Shown: one piece after another, positions 32,075-40,498 of the stretch
How positions within the stretch are numbered: the stretch's first letter is position 1
How the letters are laid out: each line of letters opens with the position of its first letter
Assembly (NCBI GenBank): GCA_038329845.1
Contig: JBBQNJ010000012.1
Span: 1-64,000, forward strand
Source: JBBQNJ01 sp038329845
GTDB taxonomy: Bacteria > Planctomycetota > Phycisphaerae > Tepidisphaerales > Tepidisphaeraceae
Reading direction: 5' to 3'
Length of the DNA: 64,000 bases
Made by a program: the position numbers and the translations under genes
Notes under the pieces: model-generated
What the model was told of the DNA's origin: nothing
The model's input: the letters and a program-made list of their open reading frames with translations, nothing else
Database searches by the model: none

Positions 32075-33727
32075 TCAACCGCCGGGGGGGACACCGGCGG
32101 CACTCAAGTCAACGGATGGTTGCAGCTCGAGGACGACTCGCCGGGGCGAAAGGCGTTGCTCGGCGATCAGGAGCCAGCTCTCCAGACGACCGGGGCCGGC
32201 CTTGAGCGTGATCGGCGCGAGTTCGATTCGGGTCTGGCCGGCTTGTACGGGCGCTGAGCGACCGATCCCGTCGATCGCCACCATCGCGTGGCCATCGGCC
32301 GAAATGCCGGGCAGGTGCAGCTCGATGCGATACTCACCCGGGCGGGTGATGAGCAATTCCCAATGCCCGGCGTGCTGATCCGACCAGCCGTCGTCTCCGT
32401 GCCCGCGCCAATCCTGGCGGGTGAGGATCACCCGCGGCTCATGGTCGTCGCCGACATGGATCAAGATCGGGGCGTAGTTGTCCGGCCGGGTATTCGAGAC
32501 GTCCGCGAACCATTGTTCATACCGATCGCGCAACGTGGCGACGACCTCGACGTGGCGATCGGACACGTCCTGGCGCTCGAGAGGGTCGGCGATCAGATCG
32601 TAAAGTTCGCGTCCATCGACGAGTTTCCATCTCGAAGTAATGACCGCGCAGTTGGTGTAGAGGCGTGGGACATCGCCGCGATGCCATTGCATGATGATCG
32701 TCCGTTCGTGGGGCGGTTGCGGTTGATCCGGTCGCATCGCCGGCAGGAGGTTGATGCCGTCGATCGTGCGGTCGCTGGGCAGTGGCACTCGGCACAAGTT
32801 GGCCAAAGTCGGCAGCACGTCGATCGGGTTGGCGGGGATTGCCACATCGCGCGCGGCGGGGAAATGGTCCGGCCACCGCCAGAAGCAAGGGGTTCTGATG
32901 CCCCCTTCGTAGAGGCTGCCCTTAAGCCCGCGCAGCTCCGCGTTGAAGCGTGACTGTCCCTCGTGGCGAGCCGCGGGGCAGGGGCCATGATCGCTGGTGA
33001 AGATCACGACCGTCCGCTGATCGATTTTCATGTCGCCGAGCTGATCGAAAATCCGGCCGAGGTTCATGTCCAGGTTCTCGATCATTGCGTAGAGCCGGGC
33101 GTGTTTTTCATTCAGGCCGCGTTCAAGGTGATGGGCGAACCACTCCTGGGGGACGTGCAGCGGGACATGCGGCACATTGGGCGCCAGGCAGCAGAGGAAG
33201 GGCGTTGTGGCTTTTGCGATAAAGTCCATGGCGGCGTCGGTGAACACATCGGTGCAATATCCGTTGCTCGGTTCGATCCGGCCGTTGTGCTGCAGATCCG
33301 GGTCCATGTAGCCGTCGCGGTCGGTGAAGGATCCCGGTTGGCGAAGCCCGCCGCCTTGATGCACCAGGGTTTGCTGGAACCCTTTATCACAAGCTCGCGT
33401 GGGATAGTGGTCTCCCAGATGCCACTTGCCAAACAGGCCGGTGGCATATCCGGCCTCCTGAAAGATTTCGCCCAGGGTGATTTCGCGCGGGTCCATGATG
33501 GATCGGCCGAGGTAGGTGTCGATGGCGCCGGTGCGGTAGGGATAGCGCCCGGTGAAGAGGCTGGCCCGGGCCGGGGTGCAAAGCGGCCCGGAGCAATAGC
33601 GGGTGAAGCGGGTGCTTTGGGCGTGAAGCTGATCCAGCCGGGGGGTGCGAACGTGGGGATTGCCGTGGCAGGCCAAGTCGCCCCAGCACAGGTCATCGGT
33701 GATGATGAGCAGGATATTGGGTTGCAT
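32075..33727 (-). CDS. Sulfatase with C-terminal accessory domain
   Basis: The 550-residue protein opens QPNILLIITDDLCWGDLACH and carries the formylglycine motif in CSGPLCTPARASLFTGRYPY, the CxPAR variant of the motif. GKWHLGDHYPTRACDKGFQQ, FTSDHGPCPAARHEGQ and the N-terminal DD supply metal ligands. It resembles arylsulfatase A-like and N-acetylgalactosamine-6-sulfatase proteins. Residues from about 410 form a beta-rich accessory domain (ELLITRPGEYRIELHLPGIS) that may bind carbohydrate. There is no clear signal peptide. It stands alone and is convergent with the M48 protease gene. Confidence 0.92.
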   Translation of the reverse strand: MQPNILLIITDDLCWGDLACHGNPHVRTPRLDQLHAQSTRFTRYCSGPLCTPARASLFTGRYPYRTGAIDTYLGRSIMDPREITLGEIFQEAGYATGLFGKWHLGDHYPTRACDKGFQQTLVHQGGGLRQPGSFTDRDGYMDPDLQHNGRIEPSNGYCTDVFTDAAMDFIAKATTPFLCCLAPNVPHVPLHVPQEWFAHHLERGLNEKHARLYAMIENLDMNLGRIFDQLGDMKIDQRTVVIFTSDHGPCPAARHEGQSRFNAELRGLKGSLYEGGIRTPCFWRWPDHFPAARDVAIPANPIDVLPTLANLCRVPLPSDRTIDGINLLPAMRPDQPQPPHERTIIMQWHRGDVPRLYTNCAVITSRWKLVDGRELYDLIADPLERQDVSDRHVEVVATLRDRYEQWFADVSNTRPDNYAPILIHVGDDHEPRVILTRQDWRGHGDDGWSDQHAGHWELLITRPGEYRIELHLPGISADGHAMVAIDGIGRSAPVQAGQTRIELAPITLKAGPGRLESWLLIAEQRLSPRRVVLELQPSVDLSAAGVPPGG

Positions 33728-33816
33728 GAGCCGGATGATACCCGAGTCCGGGCCGTTGCGGGGGATGAGGGCTCTGGGCCGGATTGGCCCCGCGGGACGA
33801 TCTACGATCGCGATCC

Positions 33817-33967
33817 GATGGCGGTGGAGGTCGAGCGGATGATCTTGGGAATCACGTGCTGGGTGGTGAGGGTATCGGCGCGATCGAGCATTTGCGCGAA
33901 GATTTTTCTCCAGCGGCTCGGTTCGGCGGTCACCCCAGTAGCGGCGAAGGCTCAGGTAGACGTTGAT
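33817..33967 (-). pseudogene. Duplicated 3' fragment of the gene at 34407-35156
   Basis: These 151 bases align with 34421-34570 at about 85 percent, sharing runs such as GTATCGGCGCGATCGAGCAT and GCGGCTCGGTT. The parent sequence encodes the C-terminal 50 residues of an unknown protein. The copy has one extra T in GATTTTTCTC (parent GATTTTCTC), so the frame is broken and it has no start codon. It ends at an 18-bp tandem array. Confidence 0.8.
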
Positions 33968-34039
33968 ACGCCCGAAAGAGTCAAGACGCCCGAAAGAGTC
34001 AAGACGCCCGAAAGGGTCAAGACGCCCGAAAGGGTCAGG
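33968..34039. repeat. 18-bp tandem array, four units
   Basis: ACGCCCGAAAGAGTCAAG repeats four times (with AGGGTC in units 3 and 4). It starts directly at the end of the duplicated gene fragment. Confidence 0.8.
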
Positions 34040-34118
34040 TGCATCGGATCAGGCGTGAGGCTCCGAAAGCCGAGGTGCTGCACTTGGAGTGGGCTTTCCG
34101 CCAACGCGGTGAGCGCAT

Positions 34119-34370
34119 GTGAGCGACTGGCACCAGAGGGACCTGACCCTTTCGGCCTTCCTTGATGACCACGACTTTTCAAACCCTTGGAAATGTCTCA
34201 ATGCTGCCCGGGTGAAGTATATGAAGGCCTCCGAGGGGGTCCGCCGGAGGATTCGAGAGGATCCGGAAGTCGCTGAGTCGGTTCTATTGAAAGCAGGAAT
34301 CGTTGTCGAGGAGAAGTCCGGTTCATCTCGATTTGGCGTGAAGTTGGCCAAGCGGTTCCGAACTGCTTGA
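34119..34370 (+). CDS. Small protein of unknown function
   Basis: An 83-residue frame with a GTG start sits between the duplicated gene fragment and its parent. The predicted protein is mixed-charge and helical in parts (ASEGVRRRIREDPEVAESVL, LLKAGIVVEEKSGSSRFGVK), with base composition lower in GC than the neighbours. It could be a real small gene brought in by the event that duplicated the fragment, or a remnant. There is no strong ribosome binding site. I recognise no family. Confidence 0.35.
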   Translation: MSDWHQRDLTLSAFLDDHDFSNPWKCLNAARVKYMKASEGVRRRIREDPEVAESVLLKAGIVVEEKSGSSRFGVKLAKRFRTA

Positions 34371-34406
34371 CCTCGAGCTTGGGTGTTGCCGTTGCCGCGT
34401 CGCGGG

Positions 34407-35156
34407 CTAGGAGCGCGAGGCGATGGCGCTGGAGATGGACTTGACGATCTTCGGCATGACGTGATGGTTGGCCAGGGTATCGGCGCGATCGAGCATTTGC
34501 GCGAAGATTTTCTCCAGCGGCTCGGTTGGGCGGTCGCCCCAGTAGCGGCGAAGGATCAGGTAGACGCTGATGGCGTCCTCGGAATAGTCGCCGGTGCGGA
34601 CTTGGTAGCTGTTGGTGCGGGTGACCACGTCGATGCGGGCTTGCAGCCGGCAGTCGTCGCTGAGGGCGACGATGACGCTGGGCTGGAAATCGACGGGTCT
34701 GGCGCCGGGCTCTTCGGCCAGGCAAGACAGGGGGCTGTCGGCGAAGAGGCTGTCGGCGACGATCTCATCGTGATTGCCGGTGCAGTTCAGGTCGAACCCG
34801 AAGAGCAGATCGAGGTAGTCGATCTCGAGGGGGCTGACGCCGAGGTGGAACGGGGCCAGTTCGAGCAGCAGGCCATGCAGTTTCAGGGTTTCATCCAGGC
34901 TCTGGGGATTGACGTGGCCGCTGTAGAGTCGGCGCGCCTCGAGCGACGCCCAGCGATATGACGGGTTGCGCCGGTCTTCCTCGAGGGTGACTTCGCCACC
35001 CTCGCCTTTTCGCAGCCGCCCCATCGCCGGGAAAGCCTTTTGCACGCGCTCGAAGAAATGCAGCACGGTCTCCCGGCTGTTGGGCAGGGCAAGCTGCGAT
35101 CCGAGTCGCATGTTGACGTAGAAATCGTCGCAAAAGGGGCAATACGGATTCGACAT
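34407..35156 (-). CDS. Conserved-looking protein of unknown function
   Basis: The 249-residue protein is cytoplasmic and has no transmembrane helix. It begins YCPFCDDFYVNMRLGSQLAL, with a CPFC pair that could bind metal. It then has LSDDCRLQARIDVVTRTNSY and DYSEDAISVYLILRRYWGDR, and ends with a helical tail (LDRADTLANHHVMPKIVKSI). I do not recognise a named family. It diverges from holA, and its 3' end has been copied to 33817-33967. The coding signal is strong over its full length. Confidence 0.7.
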   Translation of the reverse strand: MSNPYCPFCDDFYVNMRLGSQLALPNSRETVLHFFERVQKAFPAMGRLRKGEGGEVTLEEDRRNPSYRWASLEARRLYSGHVNPQSLDETLKLHGLLLELAPFHLGVSPLEIDYLDLLFGFDLNCTGNHDEIVADSLFADSPLSCLAEEPGARPVDFQPSVIVALSDDCRLQARIDVVTRTNSYQVRTGDYSEDAISVYLILRRYWGDRPTEPLEKIFAQMLDRADTLANHHVMPKIVKSISSAIASRS

Positions 35157-35373
35157 AGGGCATTTCTCCCGCGCCGCCGGTTCCGGCGTCGGCGTGCGGC
35201 GGACACGATGGGATTCGAATCAGCGGTCCGGCGATTCGACCGGGGGAATTCCATCGGCATCGACGCCTGATACAGTGTACCCGATTTGTACTAGAACGTC
35301 CCGGCGGGTCAATCGGTTCGTTTGAAGCGTTCGATGCCGTGAACCGCCTGGTCGCCAACGAGGTTGTTTCGTC

Positions 35374-36333
35374 ATGGCCAAAGCATCCGTCGCCGCGATG
35401 TGCGCCCTGATCGGGCAAGACCCATTCTTGCAGTTGCAGGCGCTGGAAGAGATTGAGTCCCGGCTGGCCGATGGCGTGCAGCGCTTCGATCTGGACGGGG
35501 CGAAGGCCGAGCTGGCCGACGTGCTGGACGAGGTGCGCAGCGTCGCCATGTTCGGCTCGGGCAAGCTGGTGGTGGTGCGCGATGCCGATGAGTTCGTGTC
35601 GCGCTACCGCGAGCCGCTGGAGCGATATGCGCAGGCGGCGCCGCCGGACGGGGTGCTGGTCTTGCGGCTGTCGAGCCTGCCGTCCAATCAGCGGATTTAC
35701 AAGGCGATCGACAAGCTCGGCGGCATCCAGAAATGCGATCCGCCGCGTGACTTGCCCAAGTGGATCGTGTCGCACGGGGCCAAGGCGCACAAGGTCGTCG
35801 TTGAGTTGGACGCGGCGAAATTGCTGGCGGACCTGATCGGCAGTTCGATGGGCCGGCTGGATACCGAACTGGCCAAGCTGGCGATCGGCGCTGAGGGAGG
35901 ACGGATCACGAGCGGCGATGTTGCCGGCGGGGTGACTTTCGGGCGCGAGCAGGAGCTGAAGGAGATGACCGGGTTGCTGTCGGCGAGGAAGGCGTCGGAA
36001 GCGGTCCGGAAATGGCGTCAGATCATGGGCACCGACCCGACGGCCGAGTTTCGCGCGGTGACCTGGCTGACGATCTGGCTGGAGAACGTGCGAAAGGCCC
36101 AGCCGCTGTTTCGCCGCGGGCTAAGCCCCGATGCGATTTGCCAGCAGCTTCGCATTTTTCCCTTCGAGGCCCGGGCCGGCTTCATCAAGACCGCCAAGGC
36201 GATGGGGCCGGCGGGGGTCGCCGAGGCGCTGACCCTGCTGGCCGAGACCGATCGCCGCAGCAAATCGGGGTTGGGGGACTTCGCCGAAAATGTCGAGCGG
36301 TTTTTGCTGACGATGAGCGATCGCATGGCATGA
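35374..36333 (+). CDS. holA: DNA polymerase III delta subunit
   Basis: The 319-residue protein matches HolA. It has the N-terminal AAA-like domain without a functional Walker A (MCALIGQDPFLQLQALEEIE), VAMFGSGKLVVVRDADEFVS, and the collar-domain helices (LAKLAIGAEGGRITSGDVAG, FGREQELKEMTGLLSARKAS). Delta opens the beta clamp in the clamp loader complex. The next gene begins close by, so they may be co-transcribed. Confidence 0.85.
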   Translation: MAKASVAAMCALIGQDPFLQLQALEEIESRLADGVQRFDLDGAKAELADVLDEVRSVAMFGSGKLVVVRDADEFVSRYREPLERYAQAAPPDGVLVLRLSSLPSNQRIYKAIDKLGGIQKCDPPRDLPKWIVSHGAKAHKVVVELDAAKLLADLIGSSMGRLDTELAKLAIGAEGGRITSGDVAGGVTFGREQELKEMTGLLSARKASEAVRKWRQIMGTDPTAEFRAVTWLTIWLENVRKAQPLFRRGLSPDAICQQLRIFPFEARAGFIKTAKAMGPAGVAEALTLLAETDRRSKSGLGDFAENVERFLLTMSDRMA

Positions 36334-36365
36334 ACGTGGCGCGGCCTTGGACTACAATCGACGCG

Positions 36366-37502
36366 ATGAACGATCCGCGATTGAAGAAACTGGCCGAGGT
36401 CCTGGTGAATTACAGCGTGCAGGTTCGCCCGGGGGACCTGGTTCGGCTGAGCGCTCCGATGGACGCCGAGCCGCTGGTGATCGAGCTGTACGGCGCGATT
36501 CTCCGCGCCGGTGGGCATCCGAGCGTGCGGCTGAGCAGCGAGCGACTGCAGGAAATCCTGCTGAAGCACGGCAGCGATGCGCAACTGAAGTTCGTCGATC
36601 CGATGGCGTTGTTCGAGGTGGAGAAGATCGACTGTTCGATCGGGGTGTGGGCCGAGCGCAACACGCGGGCGCTGAGCAATGTCGATCCGGGGCGGATCGG
36701 CTTGGCCGAGGCCGCCCGCCGCCCGGTGCTCAAGATGTTTCTCGCGCGGGCGGCGGAGAAAAAGCTCCGCTGGTGCGGGACGCAGTTCCCCACCGAGGCT
36801 AGCGCCCAGGATGCGGAAATGAGCCTCGCGGAGTACGAGGATTTTGTGTTTACCGCCGGGCAGTTGGACAAAGCCGATCCGGTCGGTGAGTGGAAGCGGA
36901 TGAGTGAGCGTCAGGCACGGCTGGTCGAATTGCTTGCGGGCAAGAGCGATTATCGTGTGGTGGCGGGCAACGGCACCGACGTGCGCATGAGCCTCGCCGG
37001 GCGCACCTGGATTAACTGCGACGGGCACGAAAACTTCCCCGATGGTGAAGTTTTCACCGGGCCGGTGATCGAGAGCGTCAACGGGCGCATTAGTTTCAGT
37101 TTTCCTGCGGTGTACAACGGTCGCGAGGTGACGGACGTGGTCTTGACGTTCCGGGATGGCAAGGTCGTCGATGCCCAGGCGTCCAAGGGCTTGGATTTCT
37201 TGATCTCGATGCTCGACACCGATGGCGGCAGCCGATCGCTCGGCGAATGCGCCATCGGGACCAACTTCGGGATCACGCGATTCACACGAAATACGCTGTT
37301 CGACGAGAAGATCGGCGGGACGGTGCATTTCGCGCTGGGGGCCGGCTACCCCGAGACCGGCAATTCCAACGACAGCGGCCTGCATTGGGACATGGTGGTG
37401 GACCTTCGCCGCGGCGGGTTCATCGAGATCGACGGGGAGAAGATCAACATCGACGGGCGGTTCACGCGCGAGCAGCTTCCCGCTCCCGATGCCAATGCGT
37501 AG
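36366..37502 (+). CDS. M29-family aminopeptidase (AmpS-like)
   Basis: I take the ATG at 36366, because family members begin like NDPRLKKLAEVLVNYSVQVR. An in-frame ATG at 36330 overlapping the holA stop would add 12 residues and couple the two genes. The 378-residue protein carries the M29 metal ligands: the Glu in GEVFTGP, GECAIGTN, the His in GTVHFALGAGYPETGN and the His/Asp in LHWDMVVDL. It is a cytoplasmic, cobalt- or zinc-dependent aminopeptidase. It is followed 10 bases later by an SMR transporter. Confidence 0.92.
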   Translation: MNDPRLKKLAEVLVNYSVQVRPGDLVRLSAPMDAEPLVIELYGAILRAGGHPSVRLSSERLQEILLKHGSDAQLKFVDPMALFEVEKIDCSIGVWAERNTRALSNVDPGRIGLAEAARRPVLKMFLARAAEKKLRWCGTQFPTEASAQDAEMSLAEYEDFVFTAGQLDKADPVGEWKRMSERQARLVELLAGKSDYRVVAGNGTDVRMSLAGRTWINCDGHENFPDGEVFTGPVIESVNGRISFSFPAVYNGREVTDVVLTFRDGKVVDAQASKGLDFLISMLDTDGGSRSLGECAIGTNFGITRFTRNTLFDEKIGGTVHFALGAGYPETGNSNDSGLHWDMVVDLRRGGFIEIDGEKINIDGRFTREQLPAPDANA

Positions 37503-37512
37503 GCGAGGAAGA

Positions 37513-37875
37513 ATGATGCCCTGGATTTACCTCATCCTCGCGGGAATCACCGAAGTGGTCTGGTCGGCGGCGCTGAAACAGTCGGCGGGATTTACCCGGC
37601 CCGTCGCCGGCGCTGTGGCCGTGATCACCATGATTCTCAGCTTCATCCTGCTGGCGATGGCGATGCGAAGTCTGCCGCTGGGGACCAGCTACGGGGTGTG
37701 GACGGGGATCGGGGCTGTCGGGGCGGCGATCATCGGGATCGTGTGGTTCGGCGAATCGCGGGCTGGGGTGCGGCTGGGGTGCATCGCGTTGATCATCGTG
37801 GGGATCATCGGACTGAAGCTCACGAACCGTTCAGCGCCCGCCGGGCAGCGGAGCGCCGATTCGCGGGTCGATTGA
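37513..37875 (+). CDS. Small multidrug resistance family transporter
   Basis: The 120-residue protein has four transmembrane helices. The essential Glu sits in the first (LAGITEVVWSAALKQSAGF), and the family segments AMRSLPLGTSYGVWTGIGAV and IVWFGESRAGVRLGCIALII follow. The Trp in VWTG and the SAALKQS loop suggest the SugE/Gdx guanidinium-exporter side of the SMR family rather than EmrE. GAGGAAG lies 6 bases before the start. It probably exports guanidinium or small cations as a dual-topology dimer. Confidence 0.88.
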   Translation: MMPWIYLILAGITEVVWSAALKQSAGFTRPVAGAVAVITMILSFILLAMAMRSLPLGTSYGVWTGIGAVGAAIIGIVWFGESRAGVRLGCIALIIVGIIGLKLTNRSAPAGQRSADSRVD

Positions 37876-37979
37876 TCGACGTGGTCTACTACGGATTCCA
37901 CCTGCTTCTCGCGCGCCCTCGCGGGCAGTTGCCGCGAGCTTGCTCGCGATGTCGGCGCGCGTTTCATGTAGAATCCGAA

Positions 37980-38918
37980 TCACAGATCGCGCAGCACCGG
38001 CGCCGCCGGCTCGACGCGGCGGCGCAGGGCCAACAGCGAATCGACGCTGTAAAGGATCAGTCCCGCCCAGATCAGCGAGAACGTCGCCGCGTGGGCCGAA
38101 GTGAACGGTTCGCCATAGAGAAAAACGGCCAGCAGGAACTGTCCGGTGGGGGCGATGTATTGCAGAAATCCCAGCGTCGCCAGCCGCAATCGGCGGGCGG
38201 CGCTGGCAAACCACAACAGCGGCAAGGCGGTGATGATCCCCGACAGCGCCAGCAGACCGATCATGGGCGTTCCCAGCGATCCATAGACCCCGACGGCGAC
38301 GGCGCGTCCCATGAGGATGCTCGCGAACGGCAGCAGCAACAGCGTCTCGATCAGCAGTCCGATCATCGGCGCCACGACCACCAACTTGCGAACGAGTCCA
38401 TAGAAACCGAAGGAAAACGCAAGGGTCAGGGCGACCCACGGCAGTTCACCGATCCGCCAGATCAGCGCCGCGACGGCGGTGAACGCAAGGATAACCGCCG
38501 CGATTTGCGCGCGGCGCAGCCGCTCGCGCAGAAAGATCACCCCCAGCAGCACCGCGACCAGGGGATTGATGAAGTAACCCAGCGATGCCTGGAGAATCTC
38601 GCCGTGGGCCACGGCCAGGATGAACACGAACCAGTTCACGCCGATCATCAGCGTGGACACGACCAGCGCCAGGACCGTTCGCCGGTTTTTGATCGTCGCC
38701 CGCAGCTCGCTCCAGCGGCCTTGGACGGAGATGATGATCAGCAGGAATCCCGCCGACCAAATCACTCGGTTCACCAGCACCTGAATCGGCGCCACCGTCG
38801 CCACAAGTTTGAAATAGATCGGGAAAAGCCCCCAGGCGGCGTAGGCGGCCATGCCGTAGAGGACCCCCGCTCGCGCCGGATGCCCGGCGCGCGGCAGCGC
38901 CGATGCCCCGGCGCTCAA
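37980..38918 (-). CDS. rarD: EamA-family transporter (RarD)
   Basis: The 312-residue protein has ten transmembrane helices in two EamA halves. The family phrases are YGMAAYAAWGLFPIYFKLVA, NRVIWSAGFLLIIISVQGRW and LGYFINPLVAVLLGVIFLRE in the first half, and LLALSGIITALPLLWFASAA and LGFLQYIAPTGQFLLAVFLY in the second. RarD proteins (chloramphenicol-sensitive type) probably export metabolites. The stop of the preceding hydrolase gene overlaps this start by 4 bases. Confidence 0.92.
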   Translation of the reverse strand: MSAGASALPRAGHPARAGVLYGMAAYAAWGLFPIYFKLVATVAPIQVLVNRVIWSAGFLLIIISVQGRWSELRATIKNRRTVLALVVSTLMIGVNWFVFILAVAHGEILQASLGYFINPLVAVLLGVIFLRERLRRAQIAAVILAFTAVAALIWRIGELPWVALTLAFSFGFYGLVRKLVVVAPMIGLLIETLLLLPFASILMGRAVAVGVYGSLGTPMIGLLALSGIITALPLLWFASAARRLRLATLGFLQYIAPTGQFLLAVFLYGEPFTSAHAATFSLIWAGLILYSVDSLLALRRRVEPAAPVLRDL

Positions 38919-40327
38919 GCCCCCAGCCCCAGGTCGGTGTACAACCCCGCCAGCACCTGGCGCAGGCGGGCATCGTGGCGGGCCTCACCGGGAGTGCCGT
39001 TGAAGATCAGCACGACGACCAGGGCGCAGTCCGGATCGACGAACGCTGTGGCGAGTTGCCGGCCCCCGTGGCCGAAGGTTCGCGGCGAAGCGTAGGGTCC
39101 GAAGCCGTAGGGGATGTTGTCGCCGTACTGCACCGAGTTCACGCCGAACCCCAGCCCCCAGTCCAGCACCGCCCCGAAAGCCTGGTCGAACAGGCCGGCC
39201 CGATGCCGCGCCGTGATCGCCTCGACGGTCTGCGGTGCCAGCAGCGACCGCTCGGTGTTCGCCAGTCTTCCCCGGCGCAGCAGCATTTCGTAGAACCGGG
39301 CAAGCTGTCTCGCCGGGCCGCGGGCGCTGGATCCCGGACGGCAGACCCCGGCGGATTTGACGCCCTGGCCGGGGATCAGCACCGGGCTGCCTTCTTGTTC
39401 GGTGTTGTACAGCACGCCCATGCGCTCGCCGTACACTTCGTAAAATTGCGACGACATGCAGATCCAGCAATCGTCCATCCCCAGCGCCGAGAAAATCTCG
39501 TCGCGGGCGAACTGCTCGAACGGCCGGCCGTCCAGGCGGCGCACGATTTCGGCGAGGATGATCCACGATGAATCGATGTCGTACCCGGCCTCGCGCCCGA
39601 GATCCCACTGGGCATCGGCGGGCGCTGCGCACAGGCGCTGGACGATCGACGTCCAGTCGGTGGAGTCCCAGGGGACGAATCGGCGGAACCCCGAGGTGTG
39701 GGTGAGCAATTGCCGCAGCGTGATCCGGGTCTTGTTGCTCTGGGCGAAATCGGGCAGATGGATCGCCACCGGATCGTCCAAATCCAGCAGCCCCTTCTGC
39801 CAGAGCATGGCGATCGCCACGGCGGCGATCGGCTTACCCGCGGAGCGCCAGGGCATGATCGTTTCGGGCGTCATCTCGACGCCTGGCGAGGCAAGCCCCA
39901 GTCCCAGGTCGGCCACCACATCGCCCGCGAACGAGACATACAACTGTGCCCCGACGTGCAACTGCTCGCCCACGCCTTGGTGCAGCGCCAACAGCGTTCT
40001 GGGGATCGGCGTATCCAGCGGGATGGGCCTAAGCGGAATCCTCGGCAGCGGCCCGAGCGTCGGCCCCGCCGCCGCCCCGGCGGGCGCCAGCAGCGACGGT
40101 TGTGTTCGCGCGTTGCCCGCCGGGGACGCGGCCGCGGGCGGGAGGGCGGGTGGGGAGGCAGTCGCGAGGGAGGGCGCAGCGCTGGGGATGGGCGCAGCGC
40201 TGGGGGTGGGCGCCCCGAGGGCGGCGGGCATCGCCGATCCGGCCGGCGATGGCTCGGCGCCCGGAATGTCAAACGTGATCCGCGCCTTGACCCGCGGCGG
40301 ACGATCCGACTCCGACATACCCGCCAT
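38915..40327 (-). CDS. Serine hydrolase, beta-lactamase (class C/DD-peptidase) fold
   Basis: The 470-residue protein has an unusual N-terminal region of about 95 residues rich in Pro, Ala and Ser. The catalytic domain follows: the SxxK nucleophile in WRSAGKPIAAVAIAMLW, the YxN-like motif in GREAGYDIDSSW, and a third motif in RTFGHGGRQLATAFVD (HGG for KTG). Such enzymes include esterases and D-aminopeptidases as well as beta-lactamases; the substrate is open. The Pro/Ala region may be a spacer. No signal peptide is evident. Overlaps rarD by 4 bases. Confidence 0.85.
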   Translation of the reverse strand: MAGMSESDRPPRVKARITFDIPGAEPSPAGSAMPAALGAPTPSAAPIPSAAPSLATASPPALPPAAASPAGNARTQPSLLAPAGAAAGPTLGPLPRIPLRPIPLDTPIPRTLLALHQGVGEQLHVGAQLYVSFAGDVVADLGLGLASPGVEMTPETIMPWRSAGKPIAAVAIAMLWQKGLLDLDDPVAIHLPDFAQSNKTRITLRQLLTHTSGFRRFVPWDSTDWTSIVQRLCAAPADAQWDLGREAGYDIDSSWIILAEIVRRLDGRPFEQFARDEIFSALGMDDCWICMSSQFYEVYGERMGVLYNTEQEGSPVLIPGQGVKSAGVCRPGSSARGPARQLARFYEMLLRRGRLANTERSLLAPQTVEAITARHRAGLFDQAFGAVLDWGLGFGVNSVQYGDNIPYGFGPYASPRTFGHGGRQLATAFVDPDCALVVVLIFNGTPGEARHDARLRQVLAGLYTDLGLGA

Positions 40328-40498
40328 TGTCCGCCCCCCGCCCCATCCCGCAAGCGTCGCAGGCCCGCGATTACGGGTTTATCGCGCAATCTGAGATTCC
40401 CATCCGGTTTGCAGAACGCCCCGGTGGATCGGAATGCGACTTCCGCGGCAAATCGACAGCCCTTGGCCCGGCAAATCAGTTGAAGACCGCGTTGGCTT

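Noticed and set aside
33968..34039. CRISPR array
   Set aside because: Units are 18 bp, contiguous and without spacers; likewise the arrays at 45163 and 62185. No cas gene is present.
34198..34725. Minus-strand frame across the end of the unknown gene
   Set aside because: It is Arg/Pro-rich and out of phase with the well-supported 34407-35156 frame.
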